Positions 18,634 through 26,351 of a DNA stretch of 53,280 bases are shown piece after piece. The notes beneath the pieces are model-generated. The model saw only the letters and a program-made list of their open reading frames with translations, was not told the DNA's origin and searched no databases. Source of the DNA: Bacteroidota bacterium (GTDB taxonomy: Bacteria; Bacteroidota; Bacteroidia; Chitinophagales; Chitinophagaceae); NCBI GenBank assembly GCA_003175695.1, contig PSRA01000257.1, forward strand, positions 1 through 53,280, read 5' to 3'. Each line of letters opens with the position of its first letter. Position 1 is the stretch's first letter. The translations under genes were made by a program, and so were the position numbers.

Positions 18634-18664
18634 TTTGAGAATTAATGAGATTTTACGACCTTTG
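18634..18664 (+). promoter_or_regulatory. Promoter of the rpmB-rpmG-DUF4295-ftsY operon
   Basis: TTTG (18634-18637), then exactly 19 bp, then GACCTTTG (18657-18664). This fits the Bacteroidota TTTG-N19-TAnnTTTG promoter with one mismatch. The rpmB ATG lies 21 bp further on. Confidence 0.6.
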
Positions 18665-18685
18665 CCGTCCAAAATTCCGATCATC

Positions 18686-18922
18686 ATGTCAAGAGTATGC
18701 CAGGTTACGGGAAAGAGACCGGTTTCGGGACACAAGGTTTCCCACTCAAATATTAAGACAAAACGCAGGTTTTTACCCAATTTGCAGATCAAACGCTTTT
18801 TCCTTACAGAGGAGAATAAGTGGATTACTTTGAAAGTTTCTTCTGAAGGATTGCGCACGATCAACAAAAGGGGTCTTTATGCTGTGGTGAAGGAACTCAG
18901 GGCCGCAGGCGAAAAAATCTGA
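18686..18922 (+). CDS. rpmB: 50S ribosomal protein L28
   Basis: A 78-residue large-subunit ribosomal protein. It begins [12 protein letters not shown] and keeps the family pattern of a basic core ([14 protein letters not shown]) and the C-terminal [14 protein letters not shown]. The frame is open 51 bp further upstream, but the ATG at 18686 gives the conserved N-terminus and lies just after the promoter box. First gene of the operon with rpmG, DUF4295 and ftsY, an order common in Bacteroidota. Confidence 0.97.
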   Translation: MSRVCQVTGKRPVSGHKVSHSNIKTKRRFLPNLQIKRFFLTEENKWITLKVSSEGLRTINKRGLYAVVKELRAAGEKI

Positions 18923-18961
18923 GGTTAACAATAACTTTTCCATCGATTTAAAAATATTCTT

Positions 18962-19144
18962 ATGGCAAAAAAAGGAAACAGGGTTCAGGTGATTTTGGAG
19001 TGCACTGAGCACAAGAATAGTGGTAAACCGGGAACTAGCCGTTATATCACCACTAAGAACAAAAAGAATACACCGGAAAGACTTGAGTTGAAGAAGTTCA
19101 ACCCGATCTTAAAGAAAGTGACGATTCACAAAGAAATTAAATAA
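18962..19144 (+). CDS. rpmG: 50S ribosomal protein L33
   Basis: A 60-residue large-subunit protein, [18 protein letters not shown]..., with the family's [21 protein letters not shown] segment. It has a single Cys (Cys14) rather than the four of the zinc-binding form, so it is the zinc-free paralogue type. It lies 39 bp after rpmB. Confidence 0.97.
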   Translation: MAKKGNRVQVILECTEHKNSGKPGTSRYITTKNKKNTPERLELKKFNPILKKVTIHKEIK

Positions 19145-19210
19145 ATCCTGCAAGCTGCCCAGGCGATGGTGAAGTTCGTTTGGCTGGCTTTCTAAACTCA
19201 AAATACTAAT

Positions 19211-19384
19211 ATGGCAAAGCAAGCTAAAACCGCGATTAAATCGAAAGATGCCAAAGCAGCTGCTGAAGCAAAGAACTGGACCAAGGTGATCCGTGCGGTG
19301 CGCAGCGCTAAAACAGGTGCATATACCTTTAAAGAGGCAATCGTGCACAAGGATAAGGTTAAACAATTTCTTGCACAGAAATAA
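19211..19384 (+). CDS. DUF4295 small ribosome-associated protein
   Basis: A 57-residue, strongly basic protein starting MAKQAKTAIKSKDAKAAAEAK, with KNWTKVIRAVRSAKTGAYTFKE in the middle. It is the Bacteroidota-specific DUF4295 family that regularly sits between rpmG and ftsY. I recall that a Flavobacterium ribosome structure assigned a new large-subunit protein, bL38, to this family; I am not certain of that equation. It lies 66 bp after rpmG and is too short for many gene callers. Confidence 0.9.
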   Translation: MAKQAKTAIKSKDAKAAAEAKNWTKVIRAVRSAKTGAYTFKEAIVHKDKVKQFLAQK

Positions 19385-19440
19385 ATTATTATCAAGGTAA
19401 GTTGAATGGAAATAAGCTGTCTCGCAAGGGCAGCTTTTTT

Positions 19441-19536
19441 AGTCACCAGTCGCAAGTCGCAAATCATAGCCAAAAACGCGAAATCTGCAAACGACCAGTA
19501 ACTACCAACAGTCAACTGCCAAATAAAACTTGTCAA
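19441..19536 (+). other. A/C-rich leader with short direct repeats before ftsY
   Basis: The region just upstream of the ftsY ATG is poor in G and T on the plus strand. It contains tandem GTCGCAA units (about 19449-19465) and CAACAGTCAACTGCC near 19506-19520. It stays open in the ftsY frame but encodes nothing family-like, so it is read as a 5' leader. Confidence 0.45.
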
Positions 19537-20499
19537 ATGGGATTTTTTGATAAACTTTTCGGTAAGAAAGAGAAGGAAAGTCTCGATCAGGGATTAGAAA
19601 AAACCAAACGGGGCTTCTTTTCTAAAATCAGTAAGGCCGTAGCGGGCAAGAGTACAGTAGATGAAGAAGTGCTTGACAACCTGGAAGAGGCACTTGTCAG
19701 TGCCGATGTGGGTATCGATACCACGATAGAAATTATTAAACGAATTGAAAAACGGGTTGCAAACGACAAATATCTTAATACAGCAGAATTAAACAGCATT
19801 CTCCAGGACGAGATTGAATCGATCCTGATAGGCGATAAAGATCATTCCTATACAGATTTTGAAACAACTTTTTCCTCTAAACCCTATGTAATCCTGGTGG
19901 TTGGTGTCAATGGCGTGGGCAAGACGACCACCATTGGAAAGCTGGCTTATAATTTCAGGAAAGCAGGTAAATCGGTTCTTCTCGGTGCTGCCGACACATT
20001 CCGGGCAGCCGCGGTGGATCAATTAACAATTTGGGGAGAACGCGTAGGCGTTCCCGTTGTTAAACAGGGAATGGGTGCAGATCCCGCTGCCGTTGCATTT
20101 GATTCGGTTCAAAGTGGGGTTGCAAGAGGAACTGATGTTGTTATCATCGACACTGCCGGTCGCTTGCATAACAAAGCTCACCTGATGGAAGAACTCAGTA
20201 AGATTAGAAGGGTGATAGGGAAAGTTAATCCTGATATGCCTCATGAGGTGCTTCTTGTTCTCGATGGTTCGACAGGACAAAATGCGATTGAACAGGCAAA
20301 GCAATTTACGGCCGCCACAGCCGTGACGGCAATTGCAATCACCAAGTTAGACGGAACAGCCAAGGGTGGCGTCGTTCTCGCCATAGCCAATCAATTCAAA
20401 ATTCCGGTTAAGTTCATTGGCGTGGGTGAAAAAATGGAAGATCTGTTGGTCTTCGACAAACATGAATTTGTAGACAGCCTCTTTAGCCTGGAACATTAA
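19537..20499 (+). CDS. ftsY: Signal recognition particle receptor FtsY
   Basis: The membrane-associated GTPase that docks SRP-ribosome complexes at the Sec translocon. The 320-residue product has a short amphipathic N-terminus (MGFFDKLFGKK) for membrane contact, lacks the long acidic domain of E. coli FtsY, and carries the NG domain. GTPase motifs are GVNGVGKT (123-130), DTFRAAA, DTAGR, TKLDGTAKGG and the closing GVGEKMEDL. The in-frame extension upstream to 19402 was rejected because it reads through the A/C-rich leader and the conserved N-terminus starts at 19537. Last gene of the rpmB operon. Confidence 0.97.
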   Translation: MGFFDKLFGKKEKESLDQGLEKTKRGFFSKISKAVAGKSTVDEEVLDNLEEALVSADVGIDTTIEIIKRIEKRVANDKYLNTAELNSILQDEIESILIGDKDHSYTDFETTFSSKPYVILVVGVNGVGKTTTIGKLAYNFRKAGKSVLLGAADTFRAAAVDQLTIWGERVGVPVVKQGMGADPAAVAFDSVQSGVARGTDVVIIDTAGRLHNKAHLMEELSKIRRVIGKVNPDMPHEVLLVLDGSTGQNAIEQAKQFTAATAVTAIAITKLDGTAKGGVVLAIANQFKIPVKFIGVGEKMEDLLVFDKHEFVDSLFSLEH

Positions 20500-20583
20500 A
20501 AATTCATTTCCAATCTTTTACTAAGTCATTTGGATCCGCGTGTGGGTCGGATGAGGAGGTCTTTTGCAAAATTTAAAAATAAA

Positions 20584-20631
20584 TTTGCGTAGTTAAATGG
20601 CTACACATATATTTGTAGTCAAATAGCTACA
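20584..20631 (+). promoter_or_regulatory. Promoter with two operator copies for the ArsR operon
   Basis: TTTG (20584-20587), 20 bp, then TATATTTG (20608-20615) is a near-consensus Bacteroidota promoter. Two copies of a dyad, GTAGTTAAATGGCTACA (20589-20605) and GTAGTCAAATAGCTACA (20615-20631), lie 26 bp apart, one in the spacer and one over the start region. The second ends 2 bp before the ArsR ATG. This arrangement strongly suggests autorepression. Confidence 0.8.
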
Positions 20632-20633
20632 TA

Positions 20634-20957
20634 ATGAATCTTCGCAGAGACGTTTTCCAGGCAATTGCCGATCCCACCAGGAGAGCCATCTTATCGTTGG
20701 TGGCATTTCAATCCATGACAGCCGGGGCGATTGCATCTAATTTTGGTACCGCCAGACCCACTGTTTCAAAGCACCTTGCCATTCTTACGGAATGCGAATT
20801 GCTGGAACAAACACAAAACGGCCGGGAAATTTATTATCACTTAAATGCAAAGAAAATGAAAGAAGTCGCAGACTTTATTGAACCATTCCGCAAGATGTGG
20901 GATGAGCGATTTAATAAGTTGGAAACAGTCATGAAAAAATATAAAACAAAAAAATAA
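20634..20957 (+). CDS. ArsR-family winged-helix repressor
   Basis: A 107-residue winged-helix DNA-binding protein. The segment [14 protein letters not shown] and the recognition helix [13 protein letters not shown] are typical of the SdpR/YczG-like branch of ArsR that partners SRPBCC genes. It lacks the ELCVCDL metal site, so it is probably not a metal sensor. It is expected to bind the duplicated operator directly upstream and to control itself and the three following genes. It lies 6 bp before the SRPBCC gene. Confidence 0.93.
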   Translation: MNLRRDVFQAIADPTRRAILSLVAFQSMTAGAIASNFGTARPTVSKHLAILTECELLEQTQNGREIYYHLNAKKMKEVADFIEPFRKMWDERFNKLETVMKKYKTKK

Positions 20958-20963
20958 AATACT

Positions 20964-21446
20964 ATGGAACATAAAACCAAAGTCACTGCCGAAAACGGCA
21001 AGCTGGATTTAGTGATCACGAGAGAATTTGAATTGCCATTGGAATTGCTTTTTCGGGCCCATGCTGATCCTGACATTGTTGAACAGTGGATGTCAAATGA
21101 ATATTCTACAACAAAATTGCTGAAACTCGAGAGCAAAAAGCATGGTAGTTGGCAATTAGAAACATCGGATCCGCAGGGAAAGGTGGTATTTCGGGCTAAC
21201 GGCGTGATCCATGAATTTGTTCCCGACAAGAAAATTACACGCACTTTCGAAATGGAAAATACTCCTTTCGGAGTTCAACTTGAGGTGTATGAATTTGAAA
21301 AAATCAATGACGATTCCAGCAAGCTCAACCTCCATGTAATTTATGAATCAGTCGCGCAAAGGGACCAGGTGCTGCAGTTGCCATTTACGCAGGGTATAAA
21401 TCTGGCGCATAACCGATTGCAGGAAACGGTCATGAAACTAAAATAA
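20964..21446 (+). CDS. SRPBCC (AHSA1-type) domain protein
   Basis: A 160-residue protein of the START/Bet v1-like fold, with a hydrophobic ligand cavity. The opening ITREFELPLELLFRAHADPDIVEQWM is the signature of the AHSA1/CalC-related group. These proteins usually occur next to an ArsR repressor, as here, but their ligand and function are generally unknown. It is cytoplasmic and part of the four-gene operon. Confidence 0.9.
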   Translation: MEHKTKVTAENGKLDLVITREFELPLELLFRAHADPDIVEQWMSNEYSTTKLLKLESKKHGSWQLETSDPQGKVVFRANGVIHEFVPDKKITRTFEMENTPFGVQLEVYEFEKINDDSSKLNLHVIYESVAQRDQVLQLPFTQGINLAHNRLQETVMKLK

Positions 21447-21452
21447 CAAGCT

Positions 21453-21857
21453 ATGACAAAGAGAAACAAGATTATCTACTGGATTTCCACGCTTTGGCTG
21501 TCATTAGGAATGGTAGCCACAGGAACAATACAATTACTCAGAAAGAAGGCTGAAGGTGCAGTCGCCCCGCCCGGTGTGGAAGGTATTACGCATTTGGGCT
21601 ATCCTGTTTATTTCCTGACGATAATAGGCCTTTGGAAAATACTTGGTGTCCTGGCCTTGCTGGTTCCTAAATTTCCTTTGTTAAAAGAATGGGCTTACGC
21701 CGGGTTCTTCTTCATCATGTCCGGCGCAATCTTTTCGCATATCGCTATGGGTGATCCCATCAATGAGATATTTCCCTCCCTGCTGCTTTTAGGCCTGACG
21801 CTCGTTTCTTGGTATTTCAGGCCGGCTGATAGAAAAATCATTTTAGCCAGTCGATAG
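21453..21857 (+). CDS. DoxX-like membrane protein
   Basis: A 134-residue integral membrane protein with four hydrophobic segments and the DoxX-like pattern GVEGITHLGYPVYFLTIIGLWKILGVLALL. Members are often associated with ArsR/SRPBCC modules and with oxidative or thiol stress. The biochemical role is unknown. It starts 6 bp after the SRPBCC gene. Confidence 0.88.
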   Translation: MTKRNKIIYWISTLWLSLGMVATGTIQLLRKKAEGAVAPPGVEGITHLGYPVYFLTIIGLWKILGVLALLVPKFPLLKEWAYAGFFFIMSGAIFSHIAMGDPINEIFPSLLLLGLTLVSWYFRPADRKIILASR

Positions 21858-21897
21858 CCGTGCATAACTTTATTGCAGCATATCAAAAAATAATGAG

Positions 21898-22476
21898 ATG
21901 AATTCTAGCATTGATTTCTTCTTTGACAAAGCCCAAAAATGGCATGATGAATTCGATAAATTAAGAGCGATTATTCTCGATTGTGGATTGGATGAAGAAT
22001 TGAAGTGGGGGCAGGCTTGTTACAGCTACCAGAAGAAAAATATAGTCCTCATTCATGGATTTAAGGAATACTGCGCACTCTTGTTTTTCAAAGGTGCATT
22101 ATTAAATGACCCGGAAGGTATTCTCATCCAACAAACCGAAAATGTGCAATCTGCCCGCCAGATCCGCTTTACCAGCGCTAAGGAGATAGTGAAGATGGAA
22201 CGTGTTCTGAAAGCCTATATTTATGAAGCCATCGAGATTGAAAAAGCGGGCATGAAAGTAAAGCTTAAGAAGACAGCAGACTTCAAGATGCCTGATGAAT
22301 TTAAAAATAAGTTGGACAAAAGCCCTGCTTTGAAGACTGCCTTCGATGCATTAACTCCGGGGCGGCAGAGAGCTTACATCTATTATTTTTCCCAGCCCAA
22401 ACTTTCTAAAACACGGGCGGAAAGAGTTAAAAAATATGCCAAGCAAATTCTCAGTGGTAAGGGAATAGATGATTAA
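21898..22476 (+). CDS. YdeI/OmpD-associated family protein (DUF1801)
   Basis: A 192-residue cytoplasmic protein. The N-terminal half is a DUF1801 domain (ELKWGQACYSYQKKNIVLIHGFKEYCALLFFKGALL) and the C-terminal half carries the YdeI/OmdA helical segment (FDALTPGRQRAYIYYF ... SKTRAERVKKY). Bacillus YdeI-type members have been linked to peptide resistance, but the mechanism is unclear. It is the last gene of the ArsR operon, 40 bp after the DoxX gene, and converges with nhaA. Confidence 0.88.
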   Translation: MNSSIDFFFDKAQKWHDEFDKLRAIILDCGLDEELKWGQACYSYQKKNIVLIHGFKEYCALLFFKGALLNDPEGILIQQTENVQSARQIRFTSAKEIVKMERVLKAYIYEAIEIEKAGMKVKLKKTADFKMPDEFKNKLDKSPALKTAFDALTPGRQRAYIYYFSQPKLSKTRAERVKKYAKQILSGKGIDD

Positions 22477-22518
22477 ATCATTATTAGAATTTTATATCCA
22501 ATAAAGGCAAATAATGTA

Positions 22519-23730
22519 TTAGCCATCTACTTCCGCAATGACTGGATGTTTAGTTGCAATTTTTTTGGGAAGAACTAGGCTGAGAATTACTAACCCAAAG
22601 GTCGAAGCACTCAAAGAGGCCAACAATATAGCGATCTTTGAATGCAGAACAAGAGTGGGATCACCCTTAAAAGCCAGGTTGGTGATAAATATGGACATGG
22701 TGAATCCAATACCAGCCAAAACGCCGCTTCCAAACAAAATTTTCCAATTTATACCATACGGAAGCCGGGCCCATTTCAGTTTCGTTGCAATCCAGCTGAA
22801 ACTAAAAACTCCAAGTGGCTTTCCCACGACCAATCCCATCATTATGCCGAGGCTATTGTTAGATCGAAGATTTGGGTACCAGTCGGGAGGAATGTGTATG
22901 CCGGTATTTGCCAGGGCGAACAATGGAACTATAAAATAATTTACTGGCTTATGCAAAGCGCGCTCCCAGGAATCCGATGGATTTTTTTTGTTACCATTTC
23001 TAAATGGAATAGCAAACGCCAGAAGAACTCCCGTGATTGCAGCATGAATGCCGGACTTGAACATGAAATACCACATGATGGCACCGGCAGCCAAATAAAT
23101 CCAGAATGAATATACTTTCAGCCGGTTCAAAACAACTAATATTACAAATATGCTTAAGGCCAAGAAAAGATGAAAGAGAGACAAATTTCTTGAATAAAAG
23201 ACGGCTATGATTATTATGGCTCCTAGATCATCGATTATGGCCAATGCAGTTAGAAAGATTTTCAGTGAAACAGGAACTCGATTCCCTAACAAGGAGAGAA
23301 TTCCCAGTGAAAAGGCAATATCAGTTGCCATCGGGATCCCGATTCCTTGTTGTGTAGGTTTACCATGATTAAACAAAAAATGAGTCAAAGAAGGAATGGC
23401 CATGCCTCCAATTGCTGCGAGAATAGGCAGTATAGCGTTCCTGAATTGCGAAAGTTCGCCGCTATACAGCTCACGCTCGATTTCAAGACCAACCAACAGA
23501 AAGAAAACGGCCATTAGCCCGTCGTTAATCCATTCTTCCAAAGAATGATTCAAATCAACTTGCCCAAAAGACAGATTGATATGTAAATGCCATAGATGAT
23601 CATATTCATGCGAAAGGGAACTATTGGCGATCAACAAAGAGATGATCGTGCAAATGACCAAAATAAGTCCCCCTGTTCTTTCCGATTGGAAGAACTCTTT
23701 GAATAGCTGTGTCAGTTTGATGCGTCCCAT
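22519..23730 (-). CDS. nhaA: Na+/H+ antiporter NhaA
   Basis: An inner-membrane sodium/proton antiporter that maintains sodium and pH homeostasis. The 403-residue length and about twelve helices are standard. The ion-binding residues are present: Asp167-Asp168 in ALAIIDDLGAI (equivalent to Asp163-164 of E. coli) and Asp137 in MATDIAF. The pH-sensing N-terminal region FFQSERTGG is also conserved. Single gene, divergent from rimO. Expression signals were not identified. Confidence 0.96.
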   Translation of the reverse strand: MGRIKLTQLFKEFFQSERTGGLILVICTIISLLIANSSLSHEYDHLWHLHINLSFGQVDLNHSLEEWINDGLMAVFFLLVGLEIERELYSGELSQFRNAILPILAAIGGMAIPSLTHFLFNHGKPTQQGIGIPMATDIAFSLGILSLLGNRVPVSLKIFLTALAIIDDLGAIIIIAVFYSRNLSLFHLFLALSIFVILVVLNRLKVYSFWIYLAAGAIMWYFMFKSGIHAAITGVLLAFAIPFRNGNKKNPSDSWERALHKPVNYFIVPLFALANTGIHIPPDWYPNLRSNNSLGIMMGLVVGKPLGVFSFSWIATKLKWARLPYGINWKILFGSGVLAGIGFTMSIFITNLAFKGDPTLVLHSKIAILLASLSASTFGLVILSLVLPKKIATKHPVIAEVDG

Positions 23731-23857
23731 GAATTAGGCGTCCGGCCGAAGTTACAATTCTTATACATGCCTGCATAAGTCATATGAGTGCCTTGTTAAG
23801 ACATTTTATCGCGGTCAATTGACGCTGCCCGACATTATTTATCCGCTCATTCCGACG

Positions 23858-23865
23858 TACCTTTG
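23858..23865 (+). promoter_or_regulatory. Promoter box for rimO
   Basis: TACCTTTG matches TAnnTTTG exactly. The chosen ATG begins only 7 bp after it, so the mRNA would be nearly leaderless. The -33 region is weak (TTAT at 23835-23838). Confidence 0.5.
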
Positions 23866-23872
23866 CAACCGC

Positions 23873-25183
23873 ATGAAAACAAAAACGATCAAGCGGGACA
23901 AGGTAAACATTATCACGCTGGGCTGTAGTAAAAACATGGTTGACAGTGAAGTGCTGAGTGCACAATTGTCGGCTAATGATATTGATGTCATCCATGAAAA
24001 TAAAAAGACAGATCACAATATAGTCGTGGTGAATACTTGTGGTTTTATCGACAAAGCGAAAGAAGAGTCAGTTGACACGATTCTTCAACAAGTAGATTTG
24101 AAAAAACGTGGAAAGCTAGACAAAGTATATGTTACGGGTTGTTTAAGTCACCGTTACCGCGATGATTTGGAAAAAGAAATTCCCGAAGTGGATGCCTGGT
24201 TTGGGACGATGGAATTGCCTTTACTATTAAAGCGATTTGAAGCAGACTATAAAGCGGAACTGGTTGGAGAACGTATGCTTGCAACCCCCAGCCATTATGC
24301 ATATTTGAAGATATCGGAGGGATGTAACCGCACTTGTGCTTTTTGTGCGATACCATTGATGAGAGGCCAGCACGTCAGCAAATCCATGGATGATTTAGTG
24401 AAAGAGGCAGAAGGCCTGGTGAAGAAAGGTGTGAAGGAAGTCATGCTGATCGCACAGGAATTAACCTATTATGGCCTGGATCTTTATAAGAAGCGAATGT
24501 TGGGTGATCTTCTACATCGATTAGCAGATGTAAAAGGATTGGAATGGATCCGTTTGCACTATGCTTATCCGTCGAAATTTCCGCTCGAAGTGATCGATGT
24601 GATGAAGGAAAGGGAAAATATTTGCAACTATCTCGATATGCCTTTGCAGCATGCAAGTGACAAAATGTTGAAGGCGATGCGTCGCCAGATAACGCGTTCA
24701 GAAATGACTGACCTTATTCATGGCATTCGCGAAAAAATTCCAGGTATTTGTTTGCGCACAACGTTAATTGCCGGTTTTCCAGGCGAAACAGAAGAAGACG
24801 TTGATGAATTGAAGGATTTTTTGCAGCAGCATCGATTCGATCGGGTTGGTATTTTTACCTATTCACATGAAGAAGGAACCAGTGCTCATGATTTGCCAGA
24901 CGATGTACCTTCTGAAGAAAAGGAGAGGCGGGCGCAGGATGTGATGGAGTTGCAACAGGAGATATCCTATGAAAAGAACCAGGAAAAAGTCGGAAAATTA
25001 TTTAAGACGATCATAGATAAAAAAGAAGCCGGCAGATGGCTGGGAAGGACTGAATTTGATTCCGTGGAAGTAGACAATGAAGTGATTATTCATTCCGAAA
25101 AGAAATTGCAGATCGGGGAATTTGCACAGGTTCGCATCACCAAGGCATATGATTTTGACATAGAAGGTGTGGTTGAAGACTGA
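23873..25183 (+). CDS. rimO: Ribosomal protein S12 methylthiotransferase RimO
   Basis: A radical-SAM enzyme that methylthiolates an aspartate of ribosomal protein S12. Of its 436 residues, the N-terminal MTTase domain binds one Fe-S cluster through Cys18, Cys56 and Cys90. The radical-SAM core uses Cys151, Cys155 and Cys158 (CNRTCAFC), and a TRAM domain ends the protein. An open frame to a TTG at 23819 exists, but the ATG at 23873 gives the usual N-terminus. In many Bacteroidota rimO follows ftsY directly; here about 3.4 kb lies between them. Confidence 0.95.
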   Translation: MKTKTIKRDKVNIITLGCSKNMVDSEVLSAQLSANDIDVIHENKKTDHNIVVVNTCGFIDKAKEESVDTILQQVDLKKRGKLDKVYVTGCLSHRYRDDLEKEIPEVDAWFGTMELPLLLKRFEADYKAELVGERMLATPSHYAYLKISEGCNRTCAFCAIPLMRGQHVSKSMDDLVKEAEGLVKKGVKEVMLIAQELTYYGLDLYKKRMLGDLLHRLADVKGLEWIRLHYAYPSKFPLEVIDVMKERENICNYLDMPLQHASDKMLKAMRRQITRSEMTDLIHGIREKIPGICLRTTLIAGFPGETEEDVDELKDFLQQHRFDRVGIFTYSHEEGTSAHDLPDDVPSEEKERRAQDVMELQQEISYEKNQEKVGKLFKTIIDKKEAGRWLGRTEFDSVEVDNEVIIHSEKKLQIGEFAQVRITKAYDFDIEGVVED

Positions 25184-25254
25184 TTTGTAAAATAGGGTTG
25201 CAATTTCTTCCGGAAAAACCTGATCGTCCAGTCAGCACAAAATCTTATTCTCAT

Positions 25255-26169
25255 ATGGCAGTCCAATGGAAGGGCGTATTCCCGGCCCTGGTTACACCTT
25301 TTACTCCGGATGACAGATTAGATATACGCGTGTTTGGCGAAAACCTGTCTCAACAAATCTCGGCAGGTATCGATGGAATTATTATTGGAGGTAGCCTCGG
25401 TGAGGCCAGCACCCTGACACAGGATGAAAAAGAATCCCTGGTCAAATTTTCAGTTCAAAAAATTAAAGGTAAGCTTCCGGTGATCCTGAACATTGCTGAA
25501 GGTTCCACCCATGAGGCCATTGAACAGGCATCGCTGGCCCAGGCGTGGGGAGCGCAGGGTTTGATGTTATTGCCGCCTATGCGATATAAGAGCGACGACC
25601 GTGAAACAGTTCAATTTTTTCGCGATGTCTCAGCTTCCACAGACTTGCCTATTCTTTTGTACAATAATCCCATTGATTATAAGATTGAAATTACACTCGA
25701 CATGTTTGCCTCCTTGACCGATTGTGTCAATATCCAGGCGGTTAAGGAGTCTACCCGCGACGTGACGAATGTAACCAGAATGATTAATCGATTTGGCGAA
25801 AGGTATAAACTGCTATGCGGTGTGGATACAATCATTATGGAAGAGCTTAGTCTGGGCGCAGTGGGATGGGTGGCGGGACTGGTCAATGCTTTTCCCCGTG
25901 AAACCGTTGCCATTTATCGGTTAATGATCGCCGGTAGGACAACGGAGGCCCGGGAGATTTTCCGGTGGTTTCTGCCAGTGCTGGAATTGGACATTCATCC
26001 TAAATTGGTTCAATATATAAAGTTCGCTTCATCCATGACCGGCATGGGAAGTGAAACGGTGCGAAAGCCAAGACTGACGTTAGAGGGCGAAGAAAGAAAA
26101 AAGATTGAGGGGATCGTGAAACAGGCCATTGCGACCCGGCCTGACTTGCCGGATTACCTTGCTTTATAA
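25255..26169 (+). CDS. Dihydrodipicolinate-synthase-family lyase, candidate pyrroline-4-hydroxy-2-carboxylate deaminase
   Basis: A 304-residue class I aldolase-fold enzyme. The Schiff-base Lys164 (QAVKEST) and Tyr136 (LLYNNP) are present; the usual GTTGE loop is GGSLGE (45-50). DHDPS-family members include the deaminase that turns 1-pyrroline-4-hydroxy-2-carboxylate into 2-oxoglutarate semialdehyde in hydroxyproline catabolism, and 2-keto-3-deoxy-arabonate dehydratase, which makes the same product. The downstream semialdehyde dehydrogenase and hydroxyproline epimerase favour the first. Dedicated lysine biosynthesis is less likely. The ATG at 25255 was chosen because the earlier in-frame start adds an atypical 19 residues. 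Confidence 0.85.
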   Translation: MAVQWKGVFPALVTPFTPDDRLDIRVFGENLSQQISAGIDGIIIGGSLGEASTLTQDEKESLVKFSVQKIKGKLPVILNIAEGSTHEAIEQASLAQAWGAQGLMLLPPMRYKSDDRETVQFFRDVSASTDLPILLYNNPIDYKIEITLDMFASLTDCVNIQAVKESTRDVTNVTRMINRFGERYKLLCGVDTIIMEELSLGAVGWVAGLVNAFPRETVAIYRLMIAGRTTEAREIFRWFLPVLELDIHPKLVQYIKFASSMTGMGSETVRKPRLTLEGEERKKIEGIVKQAIATRPDLPDYLAL

Positions 26170-26351
26170 AGATAACGAGGCCCGGATTTTGCCGATATAA
26201 AGTTGACCCTTGACAGCCGTACAATTCAAAGGAGCTGAGTTAATGTAGGTAGACCAAATTAACGGCCGATAACTGACATCTGTCAACTAAATTGCGTTTA
26301 TCCGCCAAATGGGAGATCGGCATCATAAATTGTCACCCAAAAAGAATTCTT

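Noticed and set aside
18604-18867. Minus-strand frame opposite rpmB
   Set aside because: It is the antisense of the L28 gene, and L28 is unmistakable on the plus strand.
20534-20552. ATCCG...CGGAT hairpin after ftsY
   Set aside because: Only five pairs and no T-run directly behind the stem.
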